From Bradyrhizobium zhanjiangense (GTDB taxonomy: Bacteria; Pseudomonadota; Alphaproteobacteria; Rhizobiales; Xanthobacteraceae): a stretch of 64,000 nt of DNA. Positions within the stretch are counted from its first letter, which is position 1. Every line of letters begins with the position of its first letter. The stretch spans positions 1,240,001 to 1,304,000 of the forward strand of contig NZ_CP022221.1 of NCBI RefSeq assembly GCF_004114935.1, given 5' to 3'. The notes below the pieces were generated by a model. That model did no database searches. It was not told the origin of the DNA and was given only the letters and a program-made list of their open reading frames with translations. Both the position numbers and the translations under genes were made by a program. This document shows, piece after piece, positions 26,597-35,365 of the stretch.

Positions 26597-26976
26597 GCCT
26601 CTGCTTCGCAACGGCAGGCGGTGTGAAGGCGCTGGCGCTGTCCGCCTTCACGCTGGTGTGGACCCATTCGATCGCGAAGGTCGATTGGCAGGAAGATTGG
26701 CGGGTCACGCCCGCCGGCCTCGAATTGGTGCAGGCCCGCGTCAAGGGCACCGGCCCCGGCATGGAGCCTCCACCCGAGGCGCGGCTGATTGGCGGCTGGT
26801 TTCAGTGGCGGCCGGACCGCGCGCCGATGCAGGAGGTGGTGCTCGGCAATTCCGGCGCGGCGGGGGAGTGGCGGTTGTGCGATGACGGGCGGTGCCGGAC
26901 GTTGTCGGAGATTGTGGGGCATCCGATCGGTGATAACGTCACCAAAATGAGCATCTGCAAACAACAAGAGAAATAA
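26593..26976 (+). CDS. DUF1850 protein linked to the TAXI-TRAP system
   Basis: A 127-residue protein beginning at a GTG that overlaps the permease stop (GTGA), so it is translationally coupled. It has a hydrophobic N-terminus (ALALSAFTLVWTH) and then VDWQEDWRVTPAGLELVQARV, GTGPGMEPP and GGWFQWRP, the DUF1850 pattern. The family recurs beside TAXI-TRAP permeases; its biochemical role is unknown, perhaps an accessory subunit. A start that avoids the overlap is not evident. Confidence 0.8.
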   Translation: MSLCFATAGGVKALALSAFTLVWTHSIAKVDWQEDWRVTPAGLELVQARVKGTGPGMEPPPEARLIGGWFQWRPDRAPMQEVVLGNSGAAGEWRLCDDGRCRTLSEIVGHPIGDNVTKMSICKQQEK

Positions 26977-26987
26977 GGGAGATCACG

Positions 26988-27794
26988 ATGGATCGGCTCA
27001 AGGGCAAGGTTGCGATGGTGGTGGGGGCCGGCTCGATTGGACCCGGCTGGGGCAACGGCAAGGCGACCGCAGTGACCTTTGCGCGCGAGGGCGCGCAGGT
27101 GTTTTGCGTCGATCGCAACGGCGCGGCCGCCGAGGAGACTGCGAAGATCATCAATGACGAAGGCGGCAAGGCGACGGCGTTCACGGCCGACGTCTCGCGG
27201 TCTGCCGAGATCGAGGCGATGGTGGCGGCGTGCCTGAAGGCCCATGGCCGCATCGACGTGCTCGACAACAATGTCGGCATCGCCGAGATGGGCAGCGTGG
27301 TCGAGGTGACCGAGGAGAGCTGGGATCGCGTCTTCAGCGTCAACCTCAAGAGCGCCTATTTCGCCATGAAGCACGTCATTCCCGTCATGGTGAAACAGGG
27401 CGGCGGCTCGATCATCAACATCTCCTCGATCGCCTCGATCCGCCACATGGGCATCTCCTACGTCACCTACGGTACCTCGAAGGCGGCAATGAACCAGATG
27501 ACGCGCACCACTGCGATCGAGTTCGCGCGCCACCATGTGCGGGTCAATGCGATCCTGCCGGGCCTGATGAAGACGCCGATGGTCGAGCACTCTGCCGGCC
27601 TCGCCGCGAGCTATGCCAAGGGTGACGTCGAGGCGATGTGGCGCGCGCGTGACGCGCAAGTGCCGATGGGCCACATGGGCGACGCCTTCGACGTCGCCAA
27701 CGCCGCACTGTTCCTGGCGTCGGACGAGTCGAAATACGTGACGGGGATCGAACTCGTGGTGGACGGCGGGATCACCTGCAAGGCGGGGGCGTAG
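26988..27794 (+). CDS. short-chain dehydrogenase/reductase
   Basis: A 268-residue classical SDR. The cofactor loop is VVGAGSIGPGWGNGKA, an extended variant of the TGxxxGxG pattern. Other elements are present: a DNNVGIAEMG segment replacing the usual NNAG, the catalytic Ser in NISSIASI, and YVTYGTSKAAM with Tyr and Lys. It oxidises or reduces an alcohol/ketone with NAD(P). GGGAGATCACG precedes the ATG. Its position 11 bp after DUF1850 suggests it acts on the compound imported by the TAXI-TRAP system. Confidence 0.88.
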   Translation: MDRLKGKVAMVVGAGSIGPGWGNGKATAVTFAREGAQVFCVDRNGAAAEETAKIINDEGGKATAFTADVSRSAEIEAMVAACLKAHGRIDVLDNNVGIAEMGSVVEVTEESWDRVFSVNLKSAYFAMKHVIPVMVKQGGGSIINISSIASIRHMGISYVTYGTSKAAMNQMTRTTAIEFARHHVRVNAILPGLMKTPMVEHSAGLAASYAKGDVEAMWRARDAQVPMGHMGDAFDVANAALFLASDESKYVTGIELVVDGGITCKAGA

Positions 27795-27807
27795 CCTCAA
27801 CCTCCGC

Positions 27808-27853
27808 CGTCGTCCCGGCCTAGTGCGCAATTGCGCACTAGGCCGGGACGACG
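27808..27853. repeat. perfect 46-bp palindrome with no loop
   Basis: Bases 27808-27830 (starting CGTCGTCCCGGCCTAGTGCG) are the exact reverse complement of 27831-27853, with the centre at GCAA/TTGC. It lies between the convergent SDR and membrane-protein genes. The outer CGTCGTCCCGG matches the head of the longer repeat at 28702-28889, so it seems a minimal member of that family. It may end transcription from both sides. Confidence 0.92.
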
Positions 27854-27872
27854 CTGAATATTTGGCTGCCGT

Positions 27873-28643
27873 CTACTGCGCCAGCGCTAATATCCCGCCG
27901 GCAAATGCATGCCAGGCCGCCGTCTCGCTGACCGGCCAGTTCAGCACCTTCACCACCAGCAGCGCGAGCGTGCCGTAGATGTAGACCGGGTGGACGCGGC
28001 CCTCGGTGCGCCAGTCGCGCACCATGGCGACGACGAGCAGAAGCGAGGCGACGACAGCCGGCGCGATGGTGACGGGCACCGGCGGCGGGCCCGGCGGTCC
28101 GGGAGGGGCAAGGAAGGTGAGGAACCAGCGCGCGATCGCGGCATCCAGAATCGAGACCGCCGCGAGCAGCATCAAGCGCTTGTGAATCTCGGGCCTGCGC
28201 GTGTTCATGATCGCGAGCACGAACACCACCGCGAAGAACGCGATCCCGCTCATCGGCACGATCGAGAACGCGATGCCGGCCTCCTTCTGCCCGAGCGCCG
28301 CGGAATGCTGCATCACATGCACGGAGGCGAGGAAGCCGAAGATCGTCATCGCGGTCGCCAGCGACACACCGGCGATGCCGAGCGAGCGGTGATTGACCAC
28401 GCGGCCGGACGCTGCGAGCCAGGTCTGGAGCACGAAATAGAGCGACCAGGTGAAGAACAAGAGTCCGTGAAAATGGATGACCGGGCTTGCGGAAAACGTC
28501 CGGTTGGCGAGTGGCACCCAATAGGTCGGTGCAAAGCCCAGAAACGCGGTGGCGGCGCAAGCCAGCGCCATGTGGAGATAAAAATATCGTGCAGGCGACG
28601 CATCTCGCGCGCGGACACGACGGTCGTCGATCAGGGTCGTCAT
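27873..28643 (-). CDS. multi-spanning membrane protein, unknown
   Basis: A 256-residue protein with about seven hydrophobic segments (residues roughly 22-44, 58-80, 90-112, 128-150, 162-182, 190-212, 225-245). Histidines recur at helix edges: HMALACAATAF, IHFHGLLFFTW, NHRSLGI and IHKRLMLLA. That pattern hints at haem or metal binding, as in some respiratory assembly proteins, but no family is recognised. A Pro-rich loop (APPGPPGPPPVPV) precedes the last helices. The start at 28643 has only a weak ribosome site. It is monocistronic. Confidence 0.72.
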   Translation of the reverse strand: MTTLIDDRRVRARDASPARYFYLHMALACAATAFLGFAPTYWVPLANRTFSASPVIHFHGLLFFTWSLYFVLQTWLAASGRVVNHRSLGIAGVSLATAMTIFGFLASVHVMQHSAALGQKEAGIAFSIVPMSGIAFFAVVFVLAIMNTRRPEIHKRLMLLAAVSILDAAIARWFLTFLAPPGPPGPPPVPVTIAPAVVASLLLVVAMVRDWRTEGRVHPVYIYGTLALLVVKVLNWPVSETAAWHAFAGGILALAQ

Positions 28644-28701
28644 CTGGAATGAGTCTGGGAAGGAGCGGTTTGGTTCAAACGCCTGCCGTTCACCCTCCGC
28701 T

Positions 28702-28889
28702 GTCGTCCCGGACAAGCGCGCCCTCAAGCGCGCGCAGATCCGGGACCCATAACCATAGGGTTGAGTTACCGCACGAGCTGGCAACTCCAAGTCTTCGTCA
28801 AACCACATCCTGTGGTTATGGGTCCCGGATCGGCGCTCCGCTCCCGTCAACGCTGCGCGTTGTCTGGAGCTTCGCTTGTCCGGGACGAC
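28702..28889. repeat. long dispersed palindromic repeat, GTCGTCCCGGAC...GTCCGGGACGAC
   Basis: Outer arms begin GTCGTCCCGGACAAGCG and end CGCTTGTCCGGGACGAC. Inner arms ATCCGGGACCCATAACCA and TGGTTATGGGTCCCGGAT are also complementary, around a central spacer of about 70 bp. It is one of the most common Bradyrhizobium-type intergenic repeats by my recollection. It separates two minus-strand genes. Confidence 0.88.
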
Positions 28890-28901
28890 GGCCGATTTGG
28901 C

Positions 28902-30479
28902 CTATCCCCCCGCGCTCAATTCGGCGCGATCGAGCTCTTCCTCGAGTTTGTGGAAGGCGTCGTCGCCGATCACTTCGGTGGCGCGCAGATCGAAGATCGA
29001 TTTGCGCGCGGCCTCGATGGCGCGGCGGCGCAGGGGATCGGCGGGCAATTCGCCATTGGCGATGCCGCCGTTCGGATCGGTCTCGGCCTGCATCAGGATG
29101 GCGCGATATTCGAGCCTGAGGATTTCCGCTTCCTCCGACGGATCGCTCTCGATGGCGTCGAGCGCGGCGCGATAGGCGATGGCGCGTCCACGCGCGACCT
29201 CGACGCCGACGGGATCGTCGTCCTTGAGGCCGAAGGCGAGGATCAGCGGCCGCAGCGTCAAGCCCTGGATCACCAGCGAACCCAGCACCACAGCAAAGGC
29301 GATGAAGACGATGAAGTCGCGGTAGGGAAAGTTCTCCGGCAGGGCAAAAGCGGTGGCGAGCGTGACGAGGCCGCGCATGCCGCACCAGGAGATGATGAGA
29401 CCGCCCTTGGCCGAGGCGACCTGTTTTGGATCCTTCGGATGATAGATGCCGTGGGCGACCAGCACGCGCAGCGTCGTGCGGTAGAACGTCACCCATAGCA
29501 GCCGGACCAGCACCACGGTGAGCAGGATCCAGGCGGCGGCGACGCAATATTCCCAACGCACGTCGGCATCGAGCCGCGTCCAGATCGGCCGCATCTGCAT
29601 GCCGATCAGCATGAAGGCGAGCACGTTGAGCACGAACACTGTCGTCTCCCAGACCGCATAGGACGGCACCCGCAGCCGCGCCGGGATGCGCGCCGGCGCC
29701 GTGCGCGCGACGGTGATGGCGTAAACCACGATGGTAAGGATGCCGGAGAGGCCGAGATGCTCGGCGGCGATCCACACCAGGAAGGTGGTGGCGAACTGCA
29801 CGATGATGGCGCTCGGCGCCTCTGTCACCCGCTCCATGAACAGCGGAATGATGCGTCCTGCGAGCAGGCCGGCAATGACGCTGCCGACCAGCGCCAGTGC
29901 CATGGTCGGCGCGACCTGGCTCCACGTCAGGTGCTCGGTGGCGACCGCGCCGACCGCGATGCGATAGATCAGTAGCGCGGTCGCGTCGTTGAGCAGGCTC
30001 TCGCCCTCCAAGACCTTGACCATGCGGTGGGGCAGCTTCACCTGGCTCAGGATCGCGACCGCGGCGGCGGCGTCCGGCGGTGCCACGATGGCTCCAAGCG
30101 CGACCGCTGCGGCCCAGGGCATGTCGGGCATCAGCCGGTGCGCGACATAGGCCACGCCAACCGTGGTGAGGCCGACCGCGGCGACGACCAGGGTCGAGAC
30201 CGGAACCCAATTGTTGCGCAGATCGCGCAGCGAGGTGTCGAAGGCGGCATCGAGCAGCACCGGTGCGACAAAAAGCGCCAAAGCCAGGTCCGGCTCCAGC
30301 GTCCAGGACGGGCTCGACGGCACGAAGGCGATCAGCGCGCCGCCGATGGCGAGGAAGGTCGGGTAGGGGACCTTGATCCGCCGCGCCAGCGCCGATAAGC
30401 CAACGGCGCCGAGCAGAAGCACGATGATCCATTCGAATGTCGGCACGATGATCCCCGAAACCGATTTGAGCGACACCAC
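28902..30479 (-). CDS. CPA1-family cation/proton antiporter
   Basis: A 525-residue protein with about 12 membrane segments followed by a cytosolic C-terminal region of about 110 residues. The ion-site motif ESLLNDATALL (near residues 155-165) has the conserved Asn-Asp of electroneutral NhaP/NHE antiporters. APPDAAAAVAILSQ and the later GMRGLVTLATAFAL are typical of the family. It likely exchanges Na+ or K+ for H+. The start is a GTG with no clear ribosome site; a second GTG lies one codon downstream. The C-terminal tail is Glu/Arg-rich and may be regulatory. Confidence 0.9.
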   Translation of the reverse strand: MVSLKSVSGIIVPTFEWIIVLLLGAVGLSALARRIKVPYPTFLAIGGALIAFVPSSPSWTLEPDLALALFVAPVLLDAAFDTSLRDLRNNWVPVSTLVVAAVGLTTVGVAYVAHRLMPDMPWAAAVALGAIVAPPDAAAAVAILSQVKLPHRMVKVLEGESLLNDATALLIYRIAVGAVATEHLTWSQVAPTMALALVGSVIAGLLAGRIIPLFMERVTEAPSAIIVQFATTFLVWIAAEHLGLSGILTIVVYAITVARTAPARIPARLRVPSYAVWETTVFVLNVLAFMLIGMQMRPIWTRLDADVRWEYCVAAAWILLTVVLVRLLWVTFYRTTLRVLVAHGIYHPKDPKQVASAKGGLIISWCGMRGLVTLATAFALPENFPYRDFIVFIAFAVVLGSLVIQGLTLRPLILAFGLKDDDPVGVEVARGRAIAYRAALDAIESDPSEEAEILRLEYRAILMQAETDPNGGIANGELPADPLRRRAIEAARKSIFDLRATEVIGDDAFHKLEEELDRAELSAGG

Positions 30480-30597
30480 AAGCTAGCACCAATCCGGCCG
30501 TAATGATGGATAGTGGGGCGGCAAGGCAAGATTGAAGGCAAGGCCGACTACAAGGCTGAGGACAAGCCTCAGGGCAAGACTTCCGACTGTAACGAGC

Positions 30598-31359
30598 ATG
30601 CGTTCTTTTCTCATTCAATTGTCAGGCGCCGGGCTGCTCTGCGCGCTCTCGCTCGCCGCGGCCCATGCCGCGACGGGCGGCGAGCCGGTCGCGGTGCCGC
30701 AGGTCGACGTCGCACCATGCCTTGCGGCGACCGCGGCCGATGACATGGACAAGGCCGTCACGGCCTGCGCGGCAGTGATCGACAATGAGAAGACCGCGAA
30801 GGAAGATCTGATCAAGGCGTTGATCGCGCGCGGCGCGCTCTATGCGCGTCACGACCAGGTCGACCGCGCGATCGCCGACGACAGCCGTGCACTTCTGCTC
30901 GATCCCACCCTCGCGGACATCTTCAACGCGCGCGGCGAGCTCTGGCTGAAGAAGGGCGACAAGCCCAAGGCGGTGCAGGATTTCGGCGCGGCGCTCAGAA
31001 TCGATCCCAACCACGAGAAGGCCAAGGCCAATCACAAGGCGATGGCGCGCGAGCTCGAGCGGATCGGGGCGCAGATGGCGGTCGCCGGCAAGCCCAGCTT
31101 CAACTGCGCGCGGGCGCGTCTTGCCGTGGAAAGGGCGATCTGCGGCAATCGCGAGCTCGCCGATCTCGACCGGGAGATCTTTGCATCGAATGCCCGCGCG
31201 ATCCGCGAGGCGCGCAATGCGGGCGAAGCCAAGGCGCTCCAGCGCGAGCAGGACGACTTCATTGCCCGCCGAAATGCCGGGTACGGCCGGCCTGGGTACG
31301 ACCTGAAGAAGGCGATGCAGGAGCGGTTGCAGCGGCTGAACGGGGTGGACGGATATTGA
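30598..31359 (+). CDS. exported TPR protein with LprI-like C-terminal domain
   Basis: A 253-residue protein. The signal peptide is residues 1-25 (FLIQLSGAGLLCALSLAAAHA, in parts). Two TPR-like units follow (about 75-165, ALIARGALYARHDQVDRAI). The C-terminus from about 185 shows SFNCARARLAVERAICGN and DLDREI, the LprI/DUF1311 pattern with two cysteines that usually pair. It ends YDLKKAMQERLQRLN, almost identical to the next gene's end. LprI in mycobacteria inhibits lysozyme; whether that holds here is unknown. The ATG at 30598 fits the signal peptide. Confidence 0.8.
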   Translation: MRSFLIQLSGAGLLCALSLAAAHAATGGEPVAVPQVDVAPCLAATAADDMDKAVTACAAVIDNEKTAKEDLIKALIARGALYARHDQVDRAIADDSRALLLDPTLADIFNARGELWLKKGDKPKAVQDFGAALRIDPNHEKAKANHKAMARELERIGAQMAVAGKPSFNCARARLAVERAICGNRELADLDREIFASNARAIREARNAGEAKALQREQDDFIARRNAGYGRPGYDLKKAMQERLQRLNGVDGY

Positions 31360-31367
31360 GCCCTTCG

Positions 31368-31399
31368 CCTCTCCCCGCAAGCGGGGCGAGGGAGAGAAG
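31368..31399. repeat. CCTCTCCCCGC hairpin repeat
   Basis: CCTCTCCCCGC (31368-31378) pairs with GCGGGGCGAGG (31381-31391) with one mismatch. It is a short member of the family seen at 23051 and 32881, and follows the first TPR-LprI gene. Confidence 0.7.
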
Positions 31400-31487
31400 C
31401 GCCAGTGCTCCCCTGACGGCCCTCATTGAACCCATCCCTCGCCAGCCGCGACAACGGTGAGAACCCGACGTCACGGAGCCCTATGCC

Positions 31488-32870
31488 ATGTGCGGCACGC
31501 CTTATCCCGCGCAAACGCCCTCGTTTGCCAAAATTTCGCTGCGCGCGTCCTTCCTCGGCGCGGCAATGAGCCTAGCCCTCGTCGCTCCAGCCGCCGCCGG
31601 CATCGATTGCGTGCCGGGCAGCAAGGCTATTCCCGCGGACCTGATCCCCGCGTGCAGCGCCATCATCGACCAGAGCGCAAATCCGGCGTCTGAACGCTCC
31701 ATGGCGCTCGTCGCTCGCGCCGAAGCGAATGCGCGAACCTCCGGAGGCCAGTCGCAGGCGCTGCGCGATCTGGACCGCGCCATCGCGCTCGACGGCAAGA
31801 ACGCAAAGGCCTGGCGCGTGCGCGGCAACCTCTTGCGCGAGGCCGGCGGTGACCTCAATCGGGCCGGGACGGATCTCACCAAGGCGATCGAGCTCGATCC
31901 GCAGGATGCGGAGGCTTACGAGTCGCGCGGCGTCGTCTACACCAACCAGCATCGCCTCGACCGCGCCATTGCAGACTACGATCAGGCCATCAAGCTGAAG
32001 ACGGATTTCGCCCAGGCCTGGTCCGACCGCGGCGCGACCTTCTATCTGCGCGGCGACTACGACAAGGCCGTCGCTGACCTCAACGAGGCGCTGCGCCTCG
32101 ATCCGAGCCGGGCGCGCAGTTACACCAACCGCGGCGCCGCCTACAAGAAGCTCGGCGAGCTCGACAAGGCGATCGCAGACGACAGCGAGGCGATCCGGCT
32201 CGATCCAAAGGTGCCGGAGTATTTCGACAACCGCGGTCTCACCTATGCCGCGATGAAGGAGTACGACAAGGCGATCGCCGATTACGATCAGGCGATCCGT
32301 CTCGAGCAGCGGGTGAACTTCCTGACCAACCGCGGTGACTCCTACCAGTTCAAGGGCGAGCTCGGTGCTGCGCTGTCGGACTACAACGACGCGCTGAAAC
32401 TCGATCCGAATTTTGCCAAGACCTACAACAACCGCGCCGTGCTCTACAAGAAGATGGGCGAGCGCAAGAAGGCGCTGGCCGACTACGAGGCGGCGTTGCG
32501 GCTCGATCCCGCCAATGAGAACGCGCTCAACGGCCGCCGCGCGATGATCGCAGAGATCGCAAAATTCGGCGGCGAGCCGCGCAGTGTGCTGAACGCCGCT
32601 CCCAGCGAACCGTCGTTCGACTGCGCCTCCGCCAAGCGCGAGGTCGAGAAGGTGATCTGCGCCGATCCGCAGCTCGGCGTGCTCGACCGCCAGATCGCCG
32701 AGGCCTACGAGCGGGTGCTGAAATCCGCGAGCAAGCGCTCGGCGGATGGCCTGCGCAAGTCCCAGCGTGATTTCCTCGCCACGCGCGATGCGAGCTTCCG
32801 CCGCCCCGGCTATGATCTGAAAAAGGTCATGCAGGAGAGATTGCAGAAGCTGAATGCGATGGAGGGGTAG
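31488..32870 (+). CDS. exported TPR-repeat protein with LprI-like C-terminal domain
   Basis: A 460-residue paralogue of the preceding gene product. The N-terminal region has an export-type hydrophobic stretch (SFLGAAMSLALVAPAAAG) near residues 22-38. About eight TPR units follow from about 65 to 355, many with the AIADYDQAIRLD consensus. The LprI-like end reads SFDCASAKREVEKVICAD, then YDLKKVMQERLQKLNAMEG. A shorter start at the Met near residue 27 would cut the signal. The TPR array suggests protein-protein contact in the periplasm; the role is unknown. Confidence 0.82.
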   Translation: MCGTPYPAQTPSFAKISLRASFLGAAMSLALVAPAAAGIDCVPGSKAIPADLIPACSAIIDQSANPASERSMALVARAEANARTSGGQSQALRDLDRAIALDGKNAKAWRVRGNLLREAGGDLNRAGTDLTKAIELDPQDAEAYESRGVVYTNQHRLDRAIADYDQAIKLKTDFAQAWSDRGATFYLRGDYDKAVADLNEALRLDPSRARSYTNRGAAYKKLGELDKAIADDSEAIRLDPKVPEYFDNRGLTYAAMKEYDKAIADYDQAIRLEQRVNFLTNRGDSYQFKGELGAALSDYNDALKLDPNFAKTYNNRAVLYKKMGERKKALADYEAALRLDPANENALNGRRAMIAEIAKFGGEPRSVLNAAPSEPSFDCASAKREVEKVICADPQLGVLDRQIAEAYERVLKSASKRSADGLRKSQRDFLATRDASFRRPGYDLKKVMQERLQKLNAMEG

Positions 32871-32880
32871 TCGGGTTCTC

Positions 32881-33012
32881 GCCTCTCCCCGCCTGCGGGG
32901 AGAGGCCGGAATGCGCGCTGAAAGCGCGGATTCCGGGTGAGGGGGGACTCTCCGCGAGTCCAACTGCCGCCGTCCCCACCCCGACCCTCTCCCCGCAAGC
33001 GGGGAGAGGGGG
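32881..33012. repeat. cluster of CTCTCCCC-GC hairpins
   Basis: GCCTCTCCCCGC (32881-32892) pairs perfectly with GCGGGGAGAGGC (32895-32906). A GGAATGCGCGCT/AGCGCGGATTCC stem follows, then CCTCTCCCCGC-AA-GCGGGGAGAGG at 32986-33009. It fills the gap between the TPR gene and prpE and could end transcription of the TPR pair. Confidence 0.82.
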
Positions 33013-33160
33013 AAGGACGTCATCCTTTTCGGCTTGAACCGCGGCCCGTTCCCGGGAAAATAGCCCTCAAACAAGGCCGGTACTTGATCCTGGTCATGGC
33101 GGGACGCCTGTCCTGCCACAAGGGTCAGGGCCAGGCCATAAAGGGAGCGGGAGCGCGGGA

Positions 33161-35071
33161 ATGAACGTCCAGGGCAAGAGTCTCTATCACGAGGTCCACG
33201 CGCGCTCGCTGGCGGACCCCGAGGGCTTCTGGGCCGAGGCGGCCAAGGAGATCGACTGGATCGAGCCGCCGAAGGCCATCTTCGATTCCACGCAAGGAAC
33301 CTACGGCCGCTGGTTCGCCGGCGGCGTGGTCAACACCTGCTACAATGCGCTCGACCGCCATGTCGAACGCGGCCGCGCCGACCAGGTCGCGCTGATCCAT
33401 GATTCGCCGCTGACGGGCAGCGTCACCAAATTCACCTACGCCGAGCTCTTGAGCGAGGTGCAGGCGCTTGCCGCGATCATGCGGGATTTTGGTGTCGCCA
33501 AGGGCGAACGCGTCATCCTCTATATGCCGATGGTGCCGGAGGCGGTGGTCGCAATGCTCGCCTGCGCGCGCATCGGCGCGGTGCATTCCGTGGTGTTCGG
33601 CGGCTTTGCCGCCAAGGAGCTCGCCACCCGCATCGACGACGCCCAGCCGAAACTCATTCTCTCCGCGAGCTGCGGCATCGAACCCGGCCGCATCGTGCAG
33701 TACAAGCCGCTGCTCGACGAGGCAATCAAGCTCGCGAGCACGAAGCCGAAGGCCTGTATCGTGCTGCAACGTCCGCAGCACACCTGCGACCTCACGCCCG
33801 GCCGTGACTATGATTGGGCGAGCCTGCGCCGCAAGGCGATGAACGACGGCAAGAAAGCCCCTTGTGTGCCGGTCGCGGCCACCGATCCGCTGTACATCCT
33901 TTATACGTCAGGCACCACAGGCATCCCCAAGGGCGTGGTGCGCGACAATGGCGGTCACCTCGTCGCGGTGAATTGGTCGATGTTCAATCTTTATGGGGTC
34001 AAGCCGGGCGAGGTCTGGTGGTGCGGCTCGGACATCGGCTGGGTGGTCGGCCACAGCTACATCGTCTACGGGCCGCTGATCCACGGCGCGACCTCGATCA
34101 TGTATGAGGGCAAGCCGGTCGGCACGCCCGATGCCGGCGCATTCTGGCGCGTGATCTCTGAGCACAAGGCGGTCGCCTTCTTCACGGCGCCAACCGCGTT
34201 CCGCGCGATCCGCAAGGAGGATCCCGAAGGAAAATTCATCCGGCAATATGACCTTTCGAAATTCCGCACGCTGTTCCTCGCCGGCGAGCGCGCCGATCCG
34301 CCGACGGTGGAATGGGCGGAGCAGCAGCTGAAGGTGCCGGTGATCGATCATTGGTGGCAGACCGAGACCGGCTGGTGCATCGCCGGCAATCCGGTCGGCC
34401 TCGGCATGCTGCCGGTGAAGCACGGCTCGCCGACGGTGCCGATGCCAGGCTACCAAGTCGACATCGTCGACGAAGCGGCAAAGCCAGTCGGCCCCAACAC
34501 CATGGGCTCGATCGTCATCAAGCTGCCGATGCCGCCGGGCTGCCTGCCGACGCTGTGGAATCAGGACGAGCGCTTCAAGGAATCCTACTTGAGCGAATTT
34601 CCCGGCTATTACAAAACCTCGGACGCCGGCTACAAGGACGAGGACGGCTATGTCTTCGTCATGGGGCGCACCGACGACATCATCAACGTCGCCGGCCATC
34701 GCCTCTCCACCGGCGGCATGGAGGAGATCCTGGCCTCGCATCCGGATGTGGCCGAATGTGCGGTGCTCGGCGTCAAGGACGCGATCAAGGGCGAGGTGCC
34801 CTGCGGCTTCCTGGTGCTGAAAGCGGGCGTGACGCGTGCGCCCGCCGAGATCGAGAAGGAGATCATCGCGCTGGTGCGCGACAAGCTCGGCCCGGTCGCC
34901 GCCTTCAAGCTCGCGGTCACCGTCGGCCGCCTGCCCAAGACGCGCTCCGGAAAGATCCTGCGCGGCACCATCAAGAAGATCGCCGACGGCGAAGCTTGGA
35001 CCATGCCGGCGACGATCGAGGATCCCAAGGTGCTCGACGAGATCGGCGCGGCGCTGAAGGGGAGGGTGTGA
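33161..35071 (+). CDS. prpE: propionyl-CoA synthetase (acyl-CoA synthetase family)
   Basis: A 636-residue AMP-forming ligase of the acetyl/propionyl-CoA synthetase type. It has the N-terminal YHEVHARSLADPEGFWAEAA region, the P-loop YTSGTTGIPKG near residues 247-257, WWCGSDIGWVVGHSYIVYGP, DHWWQTETGW, and KTSDAGYKDEDGYVFVMGRT. The C-terminal lysine in TRSGKILRG (about residue 597) is the acetylation-sensitive catalytic Lys. It makes propionyl-CoA from propionate, ATP and CoA; acetate use is possible. The ribosome site is GGGAGCGGGAGCGCGGG. Confidence 0.9.
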   Translation: MNVQGKSLYHEVHARSLADPEGFWAEAAKEIDWIEPPKAIFDSTQGTYGRWFAGGVVNTCYNALDRHVERGRADQVALIHDSPLTGSVTKFTYAELLSEVQALAAIMRDFGVAKGERVILYMPMVPEAVVAMLACARIGAVHSVVFGGFAAKELATRIDDAQPKLILSASCGIEPGRIVQYKPLLDEAIKLASTKPKACIVLQRPQHTCDLTPGRDYDWASLRRKAMNDGKKAPCVPVAATDPLYILYTSGTTGIPKGVVRDNGGHLVAVNWSMFNLYGVKPGEVWWCGSDIGWVVGHSYIVYGPLIHGATSIMYEGKPVGTPDAGAFWRVISEHKAVAFFTAPTAFRAIRKEDPEGKFIRQYDLSKFRTLFLAGERADPPTVEWAEQQLKVPVIDHWWQTETGWCIAGNPVGLGMLPVKHGSPTVPMPGYQVDIVDEAAKPVGPNTMGSIVIKLPMPPGCLPTLWNQDERFKESYLSEFPGYYKTSDAGYKDEDGYVFVMGRTDDIINVAGHRLSTGGMEEILASHPDVAECAVLGVKDAIKGEVPCGFLVLKAGVTRAPAEIEKEIIALVRDKLGPVAAFKLAVTVGRLPKTRSGKILRGTIKKIADGEAWTMPATIEDPKVLDEIGAALKGRV

Positions 35072-35118
35072 GGCGAGCTATCCTGCCAGTGGGTGCGTAC
35101 CGCTTCACCAAACTTCCG

Positions 35119-35290
35119 CTGTCATCACCCGCGAAAGCGGGTGATCCAGTATTCCAGAGGCGGCGATGCCAGAGCCGAGATGCCGCGGCGTACTGGATTC
35201 CCCGCCTGCCGCCTACGCTAAAGCTTCGGCGCCCCCTGGACCTCAACCCCGGCGAAGCCTTGGCGTAGCCGGATCGCGGGGAATGACAGC
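35119..35290. repeat. dispersed repeat with nested second repeat
   Basis: The outer unit matches the 18159 and 40460 copies (GTCATCACCCGCGAAAGCGG...GGGAATGACAG). An inner palindrome, CTACGCTAAAGCTTCGGCG with CGGCGAAGCCTTGGCGTAG, interrupts the CCCCGCC-GCGGGG end, so one repeat appears inserted in another. Confidence 0.82.
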
Positions 35291-35365
35291 GAGATGGGAC
35301 GCTATCCAAGGACTTACATTCTCCGCATTCCGCGCTAAACAGTGCCGGCCAATAGGGGACCTCGT

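Noticed and set aside
28816..30618. A 600-residue frame offset within the antiporter gene
   Set aside because: The other minus-strand frame gives a clean 12-span antiporter; this one is Arg-rich and hydrophilic.
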